The notes beneath the pieces were generated by a model, which was not told the DNA's origin, ran no database searches, and worked only from the letters and a program-made list of their open reading frames with translations. From positions 265,001 to 329,000 of the forward strand of contig JAPTHN010000180.1 of assembly GCA_026936325.1 (NCBI GenBank): a stretch of DNA of 64,000 nt, read 5' to 3'. Positions 34,680 to 46,990 of the stretch are shown piece after piece. Source of the DNA: Platynereis dumerilii. Lineage: Eukaryota; Annelida; Polychaeta; Phyllodocida; Nereididae. Each line of letters starts with the position of its first letter. Position 1 is the stretch's first letter. Made by a program: the position numbers and the translations under genes.

Positions 34680-34837
34680 CAGTGGCGGATCAAGGAATTT
34701 TTAAAGGAGGGGTCCAGTGTGACCAGAAGCTTATACTGTCTACACTGCGCCAAGAGTGTTCTGAGCATTAGATAGACTTGAAATGGGGGGGGGGGGTTCA
34801 GACCTCCTGGACCTCCCCTCCCCCGGATCCGCCCCTG
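34680..34837. mobile_element. Short CAGKGGCGGATC-type inverted-repeat element
   Basis: Left end CAGTGGCGGATCAAGG, right end GGATCCGCCCCTG, with internal ggaggggtcc and ggacctccc as further inverse matches. The ends resemble those at 56965-58509 (CAGGGGCGGATCCAGG), suggesting the same hAT-like family. No clean target duplication is seen. Confidence 0.6.
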
Positions 34838-35222
34838 ATTTACAAGACATGACCTCATGATTTCGACATAATTAGGGATACAGTCAAAGTGATTTTATGT
34901 CTGCGAGAGGTGGCATAACATGTGCAAAGGCCTGTTCATTTGTCAACTTGGGGTGTGTTTGACATCTTCACTGAATTTATGCTGTGTACATGACATTGTA
35001 CACACAATGATATTTAATGCTCTGGCCAGGCGTTTGAACCCGTATCTTAGGAACAAGCAGTGATCAGCACCATCATCAATCATATATATATATATATATA
35101 TGTTGCAAAAGTAATAGAACTTTTACATGTGTAAAACAAAGCCTCCAACAAACAAAGAGATCCTCATAAGTCTCACAATTCCCATTAATGATAGGCAGCA
35201 GCACGGACTTGAAAGGCAGTCA
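34838..35222. other. Non-coding stretch
   Basis: AT-rich; TA run at about 35083-35100. No gene. Confidence 0.4.
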
Positions 35223-35435
<213 letters not shown>

Positions 35436-35704
35436 GTCTTTCCATCTGTGTGCAATGCTGCCTGTGTGCTTGTACAATTTATAATTGATTGTTTCATGTG
35501 TTTACACAATTTAAATTCTTGTTATAATGTTTTTGCTTATTTCAGATAGATCATAACTGTTGTAATTTGAATGTTTGCTGTTACAACTGGTAATCCACCT
35601 CAGGCCACGCATAGGGACTCTTTAAGGCCTTCCCTTAGCTTAGTACTTGTAAGGCATCCTCCCTAAATTTTTAGTCCCTTCGGGAAAAATCCCTAATAGA
35701 CGTC

Positions 35705-36330
35705 CATAATGGCCTGATTTCACCAACATGTTTGGACTATTCCCAACTGTTAGAGACCAGTCTCAAGTGCAAAAAACATTTCACCAACATCTGAGTTGTA
35801 CAAACTTTAAAGAGCTGAAAGATACAATAAATAAAGGTAATTTAGTTTCAACTGCTATACATTTAGTGCATAGGTAATTTCTACTCTCAGTCAGTTGAAA
35901 TGTGTAAAAATATAACTAAGAAACAGTTATAATTAAAAATTAAGTTTTAATATTCCAAATGGAAATTTCTGCATGACTTGCATTGGGAAGCTGCCAATAC
36001 GGGAAAAATAATCCCTTACAGTCAACACAGAAATTATTTGCACACTTTGATTTTTCATCATATTTCGCAGAAAAATGCCAATATGATACAAAAAGCTGTC
36101 CTGTGTTTCAGTGTAGTGTTAGTCGGTTAGGATCACATGCATTTCATTTTTTACCAAAATGCATTTTCCTGGAAGACTTGAAAAAAGTAAATCCTGGCGA
36201 CATAAAATTATTTGCACGGTTGAGCCAACTACCAGAAACAGCATTTTTAAAGATGATACTCCAATTTTTTCTAAAGAACGCATTAACATCAATCTGACAT
36301 TATTTGGGGTTCACAGGTGGGATTACAGGT
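35705..36330 (+). repeat. Dispersed repeat family, copy 1
   Basis: The part 35705-36020 (atttcaccaacatgtttgga, then actctcagtcagt) recurs at 50646-50957. The part about 36160-36320 (aattatttgcac, accagaaacagca, tcaatctgacattatttggg) recurs in inverse at 44660-44830. A minus-strand repeat also links about 35610-35695 to 31670-31750 (ccctaaatttttagtccctt). It could be a decayed DNA transposon; no coding match is secure. Confidence 0.6.
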
Positions 36331-39300
36331 GTTGTTCAAGGAGAAAACTCTTTTGCATGTTTTTTCTCCCACATATGGGTATCAAAATGGACTTAAAAGC
36401 AGCAATACTCATGAAATTGACTTGTAAAGTCCTTCAATATAGTCGAATTGTGATAAGAAGGTTAATTATGCCAGTTTTAGTGAAGAATTTTGTTCTATAT
36501 GCCACCAAAAAATGCCAGAAAACGGCGCTCCAGGTGAATTTTAGCTGAGAAACAGCTGATAATCAACCTCTAACCAATTTAATTAGCCATTGGCTAATCA
36601 AAAATGATTAAGACAGAATATTTAGAGTGGTTTTCCTTAATAGTTGCATACAAAATCTGATTTTTATTTGAATTTACCATATTGTAAGTATGGCATATTC
36701 CACACACGATCATGCACTGATTAACAAGACTCATTGAGGGTTGCCTATTGAATAATTATGACTTAAATCATTATAATAGTGAATAAATTGTAATTTAATT
36801 GGTCATTTATACAAAGGCAGAACATTGATGTGAAGTTTTCACTCGCTAATGGCCTCCATAGGGCCACCTTGTGCAGACACGCTAGTTGCAGGCTGGCTGA
36901 TAGCAATGATATAGTGCAAAATTTGGAAACTACTTTCTTGATAATCTCAACTGGCTTTCTCCTGTGCTATTACAACCTCTTCTTTACCGCTCACTGTCAA
37001 AATAGGCCTTAAGAGCAAAATCATATTCTTATAATTAAGATTTTTTCAGTTGGGTTCTACCAATGTCACTCTTTTCTGGTCAATTCCACCGTGACTTTGG
37101 GACAATCAATGTATTTTCCACCTTAATAGGAGTCAAAATGTAATGGAAGGAACGAGAGGAAGGTTTTGTTGTTATGACATTTTGTTGTTGTGCCTATGAA
37201 GATGCAAAATACTATAAAAACATCCCCGGAATTTGATTCTTAGTTTTGATATGAGGTCAAATATGCTCTTGTGACTGATGGGACTTTTTTGACCAGCGTT
37301 TTTTGTGAGTTTGCTGAAAATGTAATTACTATCTCAGTTCACATGTCACACCTTATTGTCATAGTGCACTGTAATTGTATTGAGATAAGCTTTCAAATCA
37401 GGCCCACATTTAGACTGGTGGATCAATGGTTCTTCAGCAGTACCTCATTCATTCTGTGACTGACGGGACACCTCTTTGTGACTGATGGGACAGTATCTCG
37501 AAAGTATTTAATAGAAGTCTTTAGATTCAAATTATTTATGAAATATAAGGTTAAGGTAACACAATGATCCATCAGAAAAGAATACATTGTCAATTTAATA
37601 CATTTAACACAAAATTATTTTAGTGTTGGCCAAGAGTGTGCAAAAAAAGATTCACAGATATATCTTCATTGTTCAAGGTGTAGCAGTAGTCCAAATGTGA
37701 GTCCAGAATGAAAAACGGAGGAAAATTAGAGTTTTATACTAGCAAAATGACCAAGTGGGCAAATGTTTTTTTTTTGTGATTAGTTATGGTAAATATCTAA
37801 CAATGTTCTAAAATTTGTGGATGTGTCTCAACCCCTTCATAGGAAAAAAAATTATCGTTGAAATGGTTTTTTTATGCTCGGCACAGCTTAAACATGTGCA
37901 ATATGCATATTATGGTCTATGCTATGGGCTTCGGAGTATATTTTCTAGGCTAGAAAATCTTGTCAGAAACATTTTCAGCAACATATATTAAAGGCCTAAA
38001 TGGGAAACCAATCTGTTTGTCACATCTGTGGGGAGACAGCTCCCATGCTTCTGGCGCCAGATTTACTGAGTAATTGCAATCCTCTTTAATCCAAGCCATC
38101 CTTGAAAATAATCCTGTATTTTTGGTTCCTGTGAATACAGTATGGTGCATAAACACTCCATGCATCTAATTTTTTAATTATTTCACGGATGTCATATTGA
38201 TAAGAGGCCATGTTTCTGGACTCAGGTTGGCTGAATCTCTAACTTGTATTCCACATGAACTTACCAAACAGTTTGACCCTACATTTCCTATTTTATAGAC
38301 TCTGCCATGCAGTTCAGCAACAAGTTATCCATCACCAAACTTTTCACCATGCTCCAAGTAGGATTTTTTTTACTCAGGGCCAGGATTTCAGTACTTTTTC
38401 GCCTTAAAAATTATTTGAAATTAGAAAGGACAATCCTTGCTCATTTATGTGTCACTTTATACAAAATAATAATGATTAAATAAACAAAAAACAATTCGCT
38501 GCATGTGGTCAATTTATCATGTTCGAATGTGACTGATGGGACAATGTTTACACACCATTCTTCATACAAGTGACAATAGTCTTCAAGACAATTCATGCCC
38601 AGTTATCTGTCACTATATACTAGTCTAAGATAACAATGAAAAAAAGTCTGCCAAAAACAAATAGTTCATTGAGTGAGGCCATTTTATTATGTTCTGGGGT
38701 GACTGATGGGACAATGTACCAGAAATGTCTAACGTAGATGAAGTGTGAATCCTCTTCAACATTAGTGTTAGTAAACATGTTTTCAAAACAACTTCCGAGT
38801 ACCTTTGTAGGCATGAAAAACATGACTTTGCTTTTCTGTGATGTATGTGTGATCAGTATGAAGATAATAAGAAACTGCTCCTTTCAATTTTGATTTTTGC
38901 CTAAAATTCTGAACAGATTTCAGGAAAATGTTGATTATTTCAAAACGGAACACAATATAAGAAAAAATTAACCTGTTTTGGGCAGTAGAGACAATAATAA
39001 TAATCTATTATATTAAAATGATAGCGTACGGGATTTATCTCAAATTATACACATTGCCTAATCCTCTAATTCACCCTGTGTCTTCCTAAGCATACTAAGG
39101 CAGAACTCTCCCCTTTTCAGCTCCATCCAAGTCTTCTACATATCCTAATTCATATGAATTACATTTTTTTACGCAGCAGACAATACACTACTCCCATCAG
39201 GTGCACAAAAATGCCTCGCCGCCTTTTTAGAGGGAAAAACACTGAAACGTGGCCAGAAAATTATTAATCATACAGATTTTGCCCATTTTTTAGTGTATTC

Positions 39301-39423
39301 CCTTCCAATCTAAGGGTATTGCAAACACTTTATTAATCAATGGCAAACATTATTCAGCATACTATCTTAGAATGCCCATATGTCCATTATTGCAGTTCCC
39401 TCCAAACTACGGGCAACTTACTA
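36331..39423. other. Non-coding stretch with recurring GTGACTGATGGGAC word
   Basis: No convincing gene. The word gtgactgatgggac occurs near 37274, 37478, 38529 and 38698, with the variant gtgactgacgggac at 37456. Spacing is irregular, so it is not a simple satellite. It may belong to the same decayed element as 35705-36330. Confidence 0.5.
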
Positions 39424-39737
39424 GTAATAATAATAATAATATGGATTTATATAGCGCTAATTTCAGTAAACTGCTCATCAGCGCTTTTTCAGATTAATTC
39501 ACTCATAGGAATTCTGAAACAAATGGGTTTTTTCTAGATTCTTCTTGAAACTTTCCAAGGTTTTTGTAGTTCTAACTTCTTCAGACAAACTGTTCCAGAG
39601 TTTTGGTGCTGCATATGAAAATGCCGATCCTCAAACTTATTTTTGTTGCATGGAGCAGGTTCTGCTAACAGCAGCTTGTGGTTGCTTCTCAGGTTATGTT
39701 TCTGTTGTGATTTGACTTGAAGAAAATTTTGGATATA

Positions 39738-42254
39738 TTAAGGCACCTGATTGTTGATTGCCTTCCAGGTAGTCATCATCAATTTGAATTGAATTCTTGC
39801 TGTGATCTGTAACCAGTGCAGTTGTTTCCTACTGTGGCTGACACTGTCATGTTTTTTCAATCTCTCAATTAATCGAACTGCTGAGTTTTGTGCAACCTGA
39901 AGTTTATTTAACAATCGGGTGACATTGCCATACAACAGCCCATTTCCATAGTCCAAATGAGGTGTGACAAGTGCATTGACAGCAGTTTTAACTTTTTCCT
40001 TGTCAAGGTTTTTTCGGAGTTTCGATAAGTTTCTCAAATTGAAATATGTGTTACGGCACATTTTGTTGATCTGCTTCTCCATGGTCATATTTTTGTCAAA
40101 GAGCACACCTAAGTTGCGGACATGGTTGGCAGTCTTGATTTCAACATTGTCTACATTGATAGATGTCATTTGAAGTTTCTTCAATTGGTTTGGTGCTCCA
40201 ATCAACAGAAGTTCAGTTTTATCTCCATTATTGCAAAGCTTGTTATCATGCAAGAAATTTCGGATTTCAGCAATGCAATTTTCCATTTTCTCTTTTGCAT
40301 GTTGTTCACCCAAAAAGGTTGGTTTAAATGACAGGATAAGTTGCTCATCATCAGCGTACTTCTGATCATGAACTTGATTTCTTCGTGCTACTTCACTGAC
40401 TGGGGCAACATAGGAGTTAAATAGGATTGGTCCAAGTTTGGAACCTTGAGGAACCCCAAAATTGAGTGGAAATTTGCTTGATGTTTTGTCATTTATTATC
40501 ACAGACTGTGATCTTTCAGAAATGTAAGATTTGAACCATCTCAAGGCTGCACTGTGCCCACCATAACTGTTCCGCAGTCTTTCTAGCAAGATTCCATGGT
40601 CAATTGTGTCGAACGCAGCGGACAAGTCTAACAATACTAGCATTATCACCTCCCCATTGCTCAGATTAAGCATAATATCATTATGGATTTTTGTTAAGAG
40701 GGTTTCTGTGCTATGAAATTGCTTGTAGGCTGATTGTTTTTCATTCTCAAGATTGTTCTGAGTGAGGTGTTCAACGTACTGTTTGATTACAGCACCTTCA
40801 ATGATTTTACTCAGAAAAGAAAGGTTTGAGACTGGCCGATAATTCTTTATGATCAGTTCAAGACCCTCTTTCTTCAAAAGTGGTTTGACAAGTGCATGCT
40901 TCAGTTCAAGGGTCATTTCTCCAAGCGTTAATGACATATTAACAATTTTTATTATGACTGGCAGAAATTCATCAACACATTCAAGCAGTAGCCATGTTGT
41001 CACTGGATCAAGTTGGCAGTGTTTGACAGTCATTTCAGTGATAAGCTTCTTAACTTCTTGTTCTGATAGAACCTTAAACTGATGTAAATTGTGGCTGAGA
41101 TTGGTTTGAGAGTCATCAGTTGTGTTCTTCATTCCTGAATCTAATTTAGATCTGATGATTTTGATCTCCTCATCAAAGAATTTGTTGAAGTCATTTGCTA
41201 GTTCTGTTTCACTTGTGTGATGGGGAAGAGGCAGATCTTGTTTTCTGTTGAGGCGAGAGTTTAGAAGTTTGAACATCGCCTTAGAATTTCCCTTAGTGGC
41301 TTGAATTTTACTCTTAAGATCATCTGATTTAAGCTGGTTAAGCTTATCATTTAGAGAATTTCGTTTTTCTTTGAAAATATTCCAGTCTTTTTCTTGGCCG
41401 GTTCTTTTCCATAATTTTTCTGCTTTTCTCTTTTCTTTTTTAAGTGGCTTTATTTCTTGATTTGTGAATGGGTTAGGTTTGCGCACAGTTACAAGTTTAG
41501 TCTTAACAGGGGCATGTTTGTCAAAAATCTTTTCTGTTGATCTGTAGAGTGCCACAAGTCTGTTCAAGTAGATTGATCGATTATGGTGGTGTACCTTTTG
41601 TGACAGATGCTGCTCAATGTCTTTCTTAAATTTGGATACATTTATGCTGCAGGTTTTCCGGAAGGTAGCCTTCTTCTGTGGATTCTGATAAACTGTACTT
41701 GTTCTTTTTGGAGGGTTCTGGTCTGTATACCACAAGAATTGTGACAATTTTTCCATTTAATTGTAACTGAATTTCCATATGCTCGAAAGTCTTTGTTTTC
41801 ATGCTTTCCTTTTTCATTGCTCTAATGCCTGTTTTTACAATGCATCCTACTCCACCTCCAGGTCTGCTGTCACGAGATGAACCCAAATAAAAACATTCAC
41901 CATTTCTTTCCAGTTCACCAATTTCAACTCTGCTTTTAGCCAGTTCTCGGTGAAAAGAAAAACATCGAGATCAAATTCATCTCTAAAATCCTTCACGATC
42001 TGTGTTTTTTGTCGTATAATTTGAGCATTCCATAAACAAGCTTTCAGTGGACGGGACACCCTCGGATTGTCCGAGCCAAGCTGAGAGTCTGCTTCTGCAA
42101 AATTATGAAATCTTTTACTTTGGTTGGTCATTAATGTATGATCAGTAACTGTTCTGACTTTCATTTTATCATTTGAGTTGAACCATGTCCATTTTTTAAC
42201 TCTTTTAATCCAGTGCGCACTACATCAGAGTACAGCTTGACTGGTTGGGACATG
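39738..42254 (-). pseudogene. LINE C copy 1 ORF2: deleted endonuclease, RT intact
   Basis: Minus strand. The reading starts near 42254 (MSQPVKLYSDVVRTGL, matching copy 2), passes NAQIIRQKTQIVKDF, FLFTENWL and VTILVVYRPEPSKKNKYSL, then jumps to KKATFRKTCSINVSKFKKDI. Compared with copy 2 about 100 residues are gone, including GDFN and SDH, so the endonuclease cannot work. Frame changes also occur in this N-terminal part. The RT (41756-39738) is open: NYRPVSNLSFLSKIIE, LLDLSAAFDTIDHGILLERL (motif A), GVPQGSKLGPILFNSY, QKYADDEQLILSF (motif C) and VRNLGVLFDKNMTMEKQ. The RT frame ends at VP followed by a stop, about 85 residues short of the copy 2 C-terminus. Confidence 0.85.
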
Positions 42255-42339
42255 CTTATGCCGTCAGTATTCAACATCTGCAGGCAACAGTGTGCGAGTG
42301 CCACATATAGGCAAATATTAGGCAAACTGATTTGATTCA

Positions 42340-43130
42340 AAGATGCTATAATTTTTCGAGACAGTTGGCTTGGTTCGCAAGTGCTACGTTCAGGCAACAC
42401 AATCAAGTTGATTTGATAAGGCAAGTTGGCTCGGTTTGCTGTTGCTACGTATACTCGTATAGGCAACACAAACAAGTTATTTTGTCAGGCAAGTTTTTTG
42501 GCTGGTTCTCTGGTGCTACGTATAGGCAACACAGGCTAGTTATTTTGTTGAGCAAGTTTGTCAGGCAAGTTGGCTCAGTCCACAAGTGCTTTGTGCAGGC
42601 AACACAAGCAAGTTTTGGCTGATTCACAAGTGCTACGTACAGGCAACACAAGCAGGTTAGTTAGGCAAGTTTGTCAGGCAGGTACGTAGGCTCAGGTCGC
42701 AAGTGCTGCGTAGAGGCAACACAAGCAAGTTAGTTTGTTAAGCAAGTTTTGGCTGATTCGCAAGTGCTGTATAGAGGCAACACAAGCAAGTTAGTTAGGC
42801 AAGTTTATCAGGCAAGTTGGCTCAGGTCGCAAGTGCTGCGTACAAGCAGCACAAGCAAGTTAGTTTGTTAAGCAAGTTTTGGCTGATTCGCAAGTGCTAC
42901 ATACAGGCAACACAAGCAAGTTAGTTAGGTAAGTTTGTCAGGCAAGTTGGCTCAGTTCACAAGTGCTACGTACAGGCAACACAAGCAAGTTAGTTTGTTA
43001 AGCAAGTTTTGACTGATTCGCAAGTGCTTTGTACAGGCAACACAAGCAAGTTAGTAAGGAAGTTTGTCAGACAAGTTGGCTCAGGTTGCAAGTGCTACGT
43101 ACAGGCAACACAAGCTAGGTATTTTGTTAG
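42340..43130. repeat. LINE C 5' monomer array, about 65-bp units
   Basis: About 12 units marked by gcaagtgctacgtacaggca, with caacacaagcaagtt and aagttggctcag. Alternating unit variants give a higher-order period of about 130 bp. It sits directly upstream of the LINE C ORF2 start, so it may act as promoter monomers. Confidence 0.8.
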
Positions 43131-43139
43131 ACAGGTACT

Positions 43140-43455
43140 GGGAGTTAGTTCGAATTGAGGACCAATCAATTTGTGACTGACCAAAGGAGTTAGTTAGAAT
43201 CGAGGATCAATCTTTTTGTGACTGACTGACCAAAGGAATTAGTTAGAATAGAGGATCAATCAATCAGTGACTGACCAAAGGAATTAGTTAGAATCGAGAG
43301 TAATCAATTAGTGACTGACCTAAGGAATTAGTTAGAATCGAGGATCAATCAATTAATGACCGACCAAAGGAATTTGTTAGAATCGTGGATCAATCAATTT
43401 GTGACTGACCAAAGCAATTAGTTAGAATCGAGGATCAATCAATTAGTGACTGACA
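43140..43455. repeat. LINE C 5' monomer array, about 47-bp units
   Basis: About 7 units of the type ggaattagttagaatcgagg followed by atcaatcaatttgtgactga. The same unit lies upstream of LINE C copy 2 at 63750-64000. Confidence 0.85.
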
Positions 43456-44399
43456 CAAGTTCTGTCAGAGTCAAGAAGTAAAAGTAGTGAGTATCTCAGG
43501 TTAGTGAGAGGCAAGAGGTAAGAAGAGTGAGGCTCTGAGGTCTGTCAGAGTATAAATGCAAGAGTAGAGAGTCTCTAAGGTCTATGAGAGCCAAGATCAA
43601 GTCTATAAAAGTGAAATATTGCGGAGGTCAAAGAGAATTTTGCAGTGTGTCGGCTGCTGATGGTTTAATTGCTGCAAAGCAAAAATGAAGTTCATTTATG
43701 TGAAAGGTGCAAAAATTTGTAAAGTGATATTGAAAACTTGAATATCTTCAAAATCTTCAAAAACGTTCTGTAGGTGTGTTGTGGATAATAAAACAGTGCT
43801 GGAGATGGAAAATATGACAATTAAATGGCTTAACAGGTGCAAAAACGAAGGTAAAATGAGCAAAAATCGGGGTCAAAACAATGTGGATTGGAGCTGGAAA
43901 TAGATGTTGAAGATAGCAGGTAGATAAATTACAAATAAATGTTCTCTTATAAATATGGTGAAACAGAATTACAGCAGGTTAATGCAAAAAATTCGTTATT
44001 GTGGTTATGCTGTCTGCTGGGCTGATAGGCTTGGAAATATGATGGTTGATTGAGTCTGGGATGTGTATTGGCAGTGTTCAGCTCTTCAAAACTTAAATTC
44101 CTGAAGGTTTGTGCTGTCAAGTGTTGTGTGAAGTGACTGGAATACCAAGTGAGTGCTGAAGATAGAAAATATGACAATTAGATCACTTTTGAGGTGCAAA
44201 AACTAAGGTAAAATGAGCGAAAATCGAGGTCAAAATCATGTGTATTGGAGCCAGAAAACGATGTAGGTAATTAAAGTGCAAGTTATAGCACTAAAATGTA
44301 AAATCACCTCGAAATCGCACAAAAAGATAAATAACAGGTAAGAAACCCTTTACCGACAATCACACACAAGAACACCAATACTGGTTTGTTACTGTGAAT

Positions 44400-44990
44400 G
44401 ATTTGAGGATCACTAAGATTTAAAAAAATGCCAAAAGTGGTACACTTCTGTGGAATTGACCTTCTGGCATTTCGTATTTGCATATTGAACAAAATAATGG
44501 AACAAAACCTGCCAATTCATTTCTTTCTGACAAATAGACATGATGATGAAGTTTATTACTTAGTTTTATCAGAAATGCTTGTTTATCATCAGTTTTTATA
44601 GCCATACATGAAATAAAAACATGGGATTAGGTGTATTCCTTGGGTAACCCCTTTAATTCCATTTGTGAACCCCAAATAATGTCAGATTGATGTTAACATG
44701 TTAAAGATTCCACAAACAACATTGTTTCTTTGGAAAAAAAATTGGGAGTATCATCTTTGAAATGCTGTTTCTGGTAGTTGGTTCAGGTGTGCAAATAATT
44801 TTTTGTCATCGGGATTCACTTTTTTATGTTTTACAGAAAAATGCGTTTTGAAAAATCAAATTGTGTAAATGATTTCTGTGTTGACTGTATTTATTTTCAC
44901 CTACTTTCATGGTCAAAATGCGTAACGAAACAAGTTCATGAAAATATATATAGAGGAATTGGTTCAAATGAAAATCAAATAATTATAAAA
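44400..44990 (-). repeat. Dispersed repeat family, inverse copy
   Basis: Reverse complement similarity to about 36160-36320, and 44886-44918 (tttattttcacctactttca, then tggtcaaaatgc) matches 50956-50986. This ties the segments at 35.7, 44.6 and 50.7 kb into one family. Confidence 0.55.
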
Positions 44991-45412
44991 ATATATATAT
45001 ATATATATATTTATACCATACTCGTTGATAAATCCTTCAATATTTACCATGATATATATCGCCATATATCACGTATATTTAGTGGTCATGTGACAAGTGG
45101 TGATGTCACAATGCACAAACACTGAATCAGCCAATCAGAAGCCAGCATTTGAATCATGACGTCATGACAGATGCCATTGAGCCTCACTCTGGAGTTTACA
45201 AGAGCTTTTGTGGCTTGAACATGATTTAAGTTATTGACACTGGAATATTGATTTAAAAAATAAGTTGTTAATTTTGTTAAATAAAGAAAAAATTTATGAC
45301 CATTTTGGTATCTCTGGTAATACAATAGAGACATTTTTAGTAAATCGGTCTTCGTCTCCATACACATTATAACAAATTAATCCTCTGAAACAGCGAATAA
45401 TGGTATAAATCA
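44991..45412. other. Non-coding stretch
   Basis: TA-rich; includes tgatgtcac and catgacgtcatgac words around 45100-45170. No gene. Confidence 0.4.
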
Positions 45413-45552
45413 GTTATACCAAAGGCATATTTGTTGTATACGGGATATATACAGCCTCGGTGGTAAATATAACCCTCGGGCTACGCCCTCGGATTATATT
45501 TACCACCTCGGCTGTATATATCTCCGTATACCACATATGCCCATGGTATAAC
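45413..45552. repeat. Large imperfect hairpin 1
   Basis: Arms of about 65 bp: gttataccaaaggcatat ... ggtggtaaatata pairs with tatatttaccacc ... atatgcccatggtataac. The loop centre is CTCGGGCTACGCCCTCGG, shared with hairpin 2. Confidence 0.85.
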
Positions 45553-45558
45553 TACTAT

Positions 45559-45627
<69 letters not shown>
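45553..45627. repeat. (TA)n run
   Basis: About 35 TA dinucleotides, directly after hairpin 1. Confidence 0.9.
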
Positions 45628-45629
<2 letters not shown>

Positions 45630-46190
45630 TGTGACTAGCAGAAATCCTGCGCTCTGATTGGCTGATTAGTCACAGTATATATTTCCATATCCACCTCATA
45701 AAATATGCAGGTAGGTAGGTGGATATGAAATATATCCACCTCATTAAATATGCAAGGGGATGGATATGAAATATATCCACCTCATTGAATATTCATGAGG
45801 TGGGATATGAAATATATCCATCACAAAGACAATCAGAAGACATCATCATATTGTTATGTTGCCATGACGTCACCACCCACCAGTGCAGTTGTACTCATTG
45901 TGACGTCACCACATTGACCAGCTCTGGGATTTCATGAGAAGCATTATGCAGCATTGCATAGCTCCACTTCTATTAGGAGCAGCATTTATTTACTGACATC
46001 AAAATTTAGCAAATTTAATTTTCATCAACATGCAATAGATCCTGACACAATCACATTATCATATCTGGAAGCTGTCAGCCACGGAAATACATGTTGTCAA
46101 TGAAAAAGTTTCACCACGCAGCATTGCTTAGCTTGTTATCAGATTTAGAAAATAATCTTGACCATTGTCAAAGGATATAAATATTATACA
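45628..46190. other. Stretch with repeated ggatatgaaatatatcc units
   Basis: Between the two hairpins. The palindromic unit ggatatgaaatatatcc occurs three or four times (45720-45830), followed by tgacgtcacca words (45867, 45901). No gene. It may be one composite inverted-repeat element together with the hairpins. Confidence 0.45.
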
Positions 46191-46315
46191 GTGACCTTGC
46201 TTTATGGGATATGGAATATATTCACCCTCGGACTCCCATATCCCACTCGGGCTACGCCCTCGTGGGATATGGGAGTCCTCGGGTGAATATATTCCATATC
46301 CCATAGCAAGGTCAC
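46191..46315. repeat. Large imperfect hairpin 2
   Basis: Arms of about 60 bp: gtgaccttgct...atgggatatggaatat pairs with atattccatatcccat...agcaaggtcac. The centre is CTCGGGCTACGCCCTCG. Confidence 0.85.
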
Positions 46316-46805
46316 AGTATAACATATAATATATATATTATATATATATATATATTAATTTTTCACAGGTATAGACAAATATACATTCAATGCTATATCG
46401 AAACCCAAGGATTGCATGAACAAGTACAACTCAAATTCCAAGGAATAAACAGTTAACATATTGTTTGAACACTATAAAAGTGGTTGTATTTACAGATAAA
46501 TATAATTAAAAGCTGTGTGTTTACAGTCTTCTTAAATATCAATAATTTAATGGGTTCAAAATGACAATCAAAAAGTTGGTGTAATTTTTTTATCTTATAT
46601 TGATAGCAATGTACCATTGCAATTTTAATAAATGGTCTCCCAGTGGATAGATTTGGTCTCCCAGTAATTGCCAAATTGGTATCACTGGGAGACCAATTTT
46701 CCCAAAAATCTCATTACTTTGTGATCTGTAATTCTTGGTTGCATTTGAAAGTGAGGCTTCTTCTGTTTTGTCAAGAAATACTACTCACCGTCTTTACCAT
46801 TATAC
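46316..46805. other. Non-coding stretch with inverted ggtctcccagt words
   Basis: ggtctcccagt occurs at about 46633 and 46656 and, inverse, actgggagacc near 46684; one more forward copy is near 47230. Possibly ends of a short element of about 550 bp (46684-47240), without a clear duplication. Confidence 0.4.
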
Positions 46806-46990
46806 TTGAATTGAATTGAATTGAATTGGTTTATTAATTTTGCAACATAAGTTGAAAAAGAGTACAATTTGTGAATACATATATATATAATCCGTAAAAC
46901 TTTAAAAAGTAAATCATAAAAATAAATTAATTTATAACATTAAAATAAAATATCGGAAATACATAAAAACAAGAAATTAAAAACGTTTTG
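46806..46990 (-). mobile_element. LINE 3' tail (minus strand)
   Basis: On the minus strand an A/T-rich segment ends in repeated AATTC words (ttgaattgaattgaattgg on the plus strand), like tails of CR1/L2 LINEs. No coding part adjoins. Confidence 0.4.

Larger units (their letters stand above)
39424..44300 (-). mobile_element. LINE C, copy 1 (minus strand)
   Basis: The 3' end is at 39424: on the minus strand agcgctgatgagcagtttac, a gcgctatataaat motif and then a (TTA)n tail, as in L2/Rex1-type LINEs. ORF2 remnants fill 39738-42254. Upstream are two tandem arrays (about 42340-43130 and 43140-43455) and further degenerate repeats to about 44300. A phrase around 43790-43900 is repeated near 44155-44260. 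The 5' boundary is approximate. Copy 2 at 60541-64000 has the same layout. Confidence 0.8.

Noticed and set aside
36061-36200. THAP-like zinc finger in the 35.9-36.3 kb frame
   Set aside because: CPVFQCSVSRLGSHAFHFLP is suggestive, but the essential tryptophan and later spacing are not seen.
42330-43455. CRISPR-like array
   Set aside because: Repeats are contiguous variants without unique spacers, in an animal LINE 5' region.
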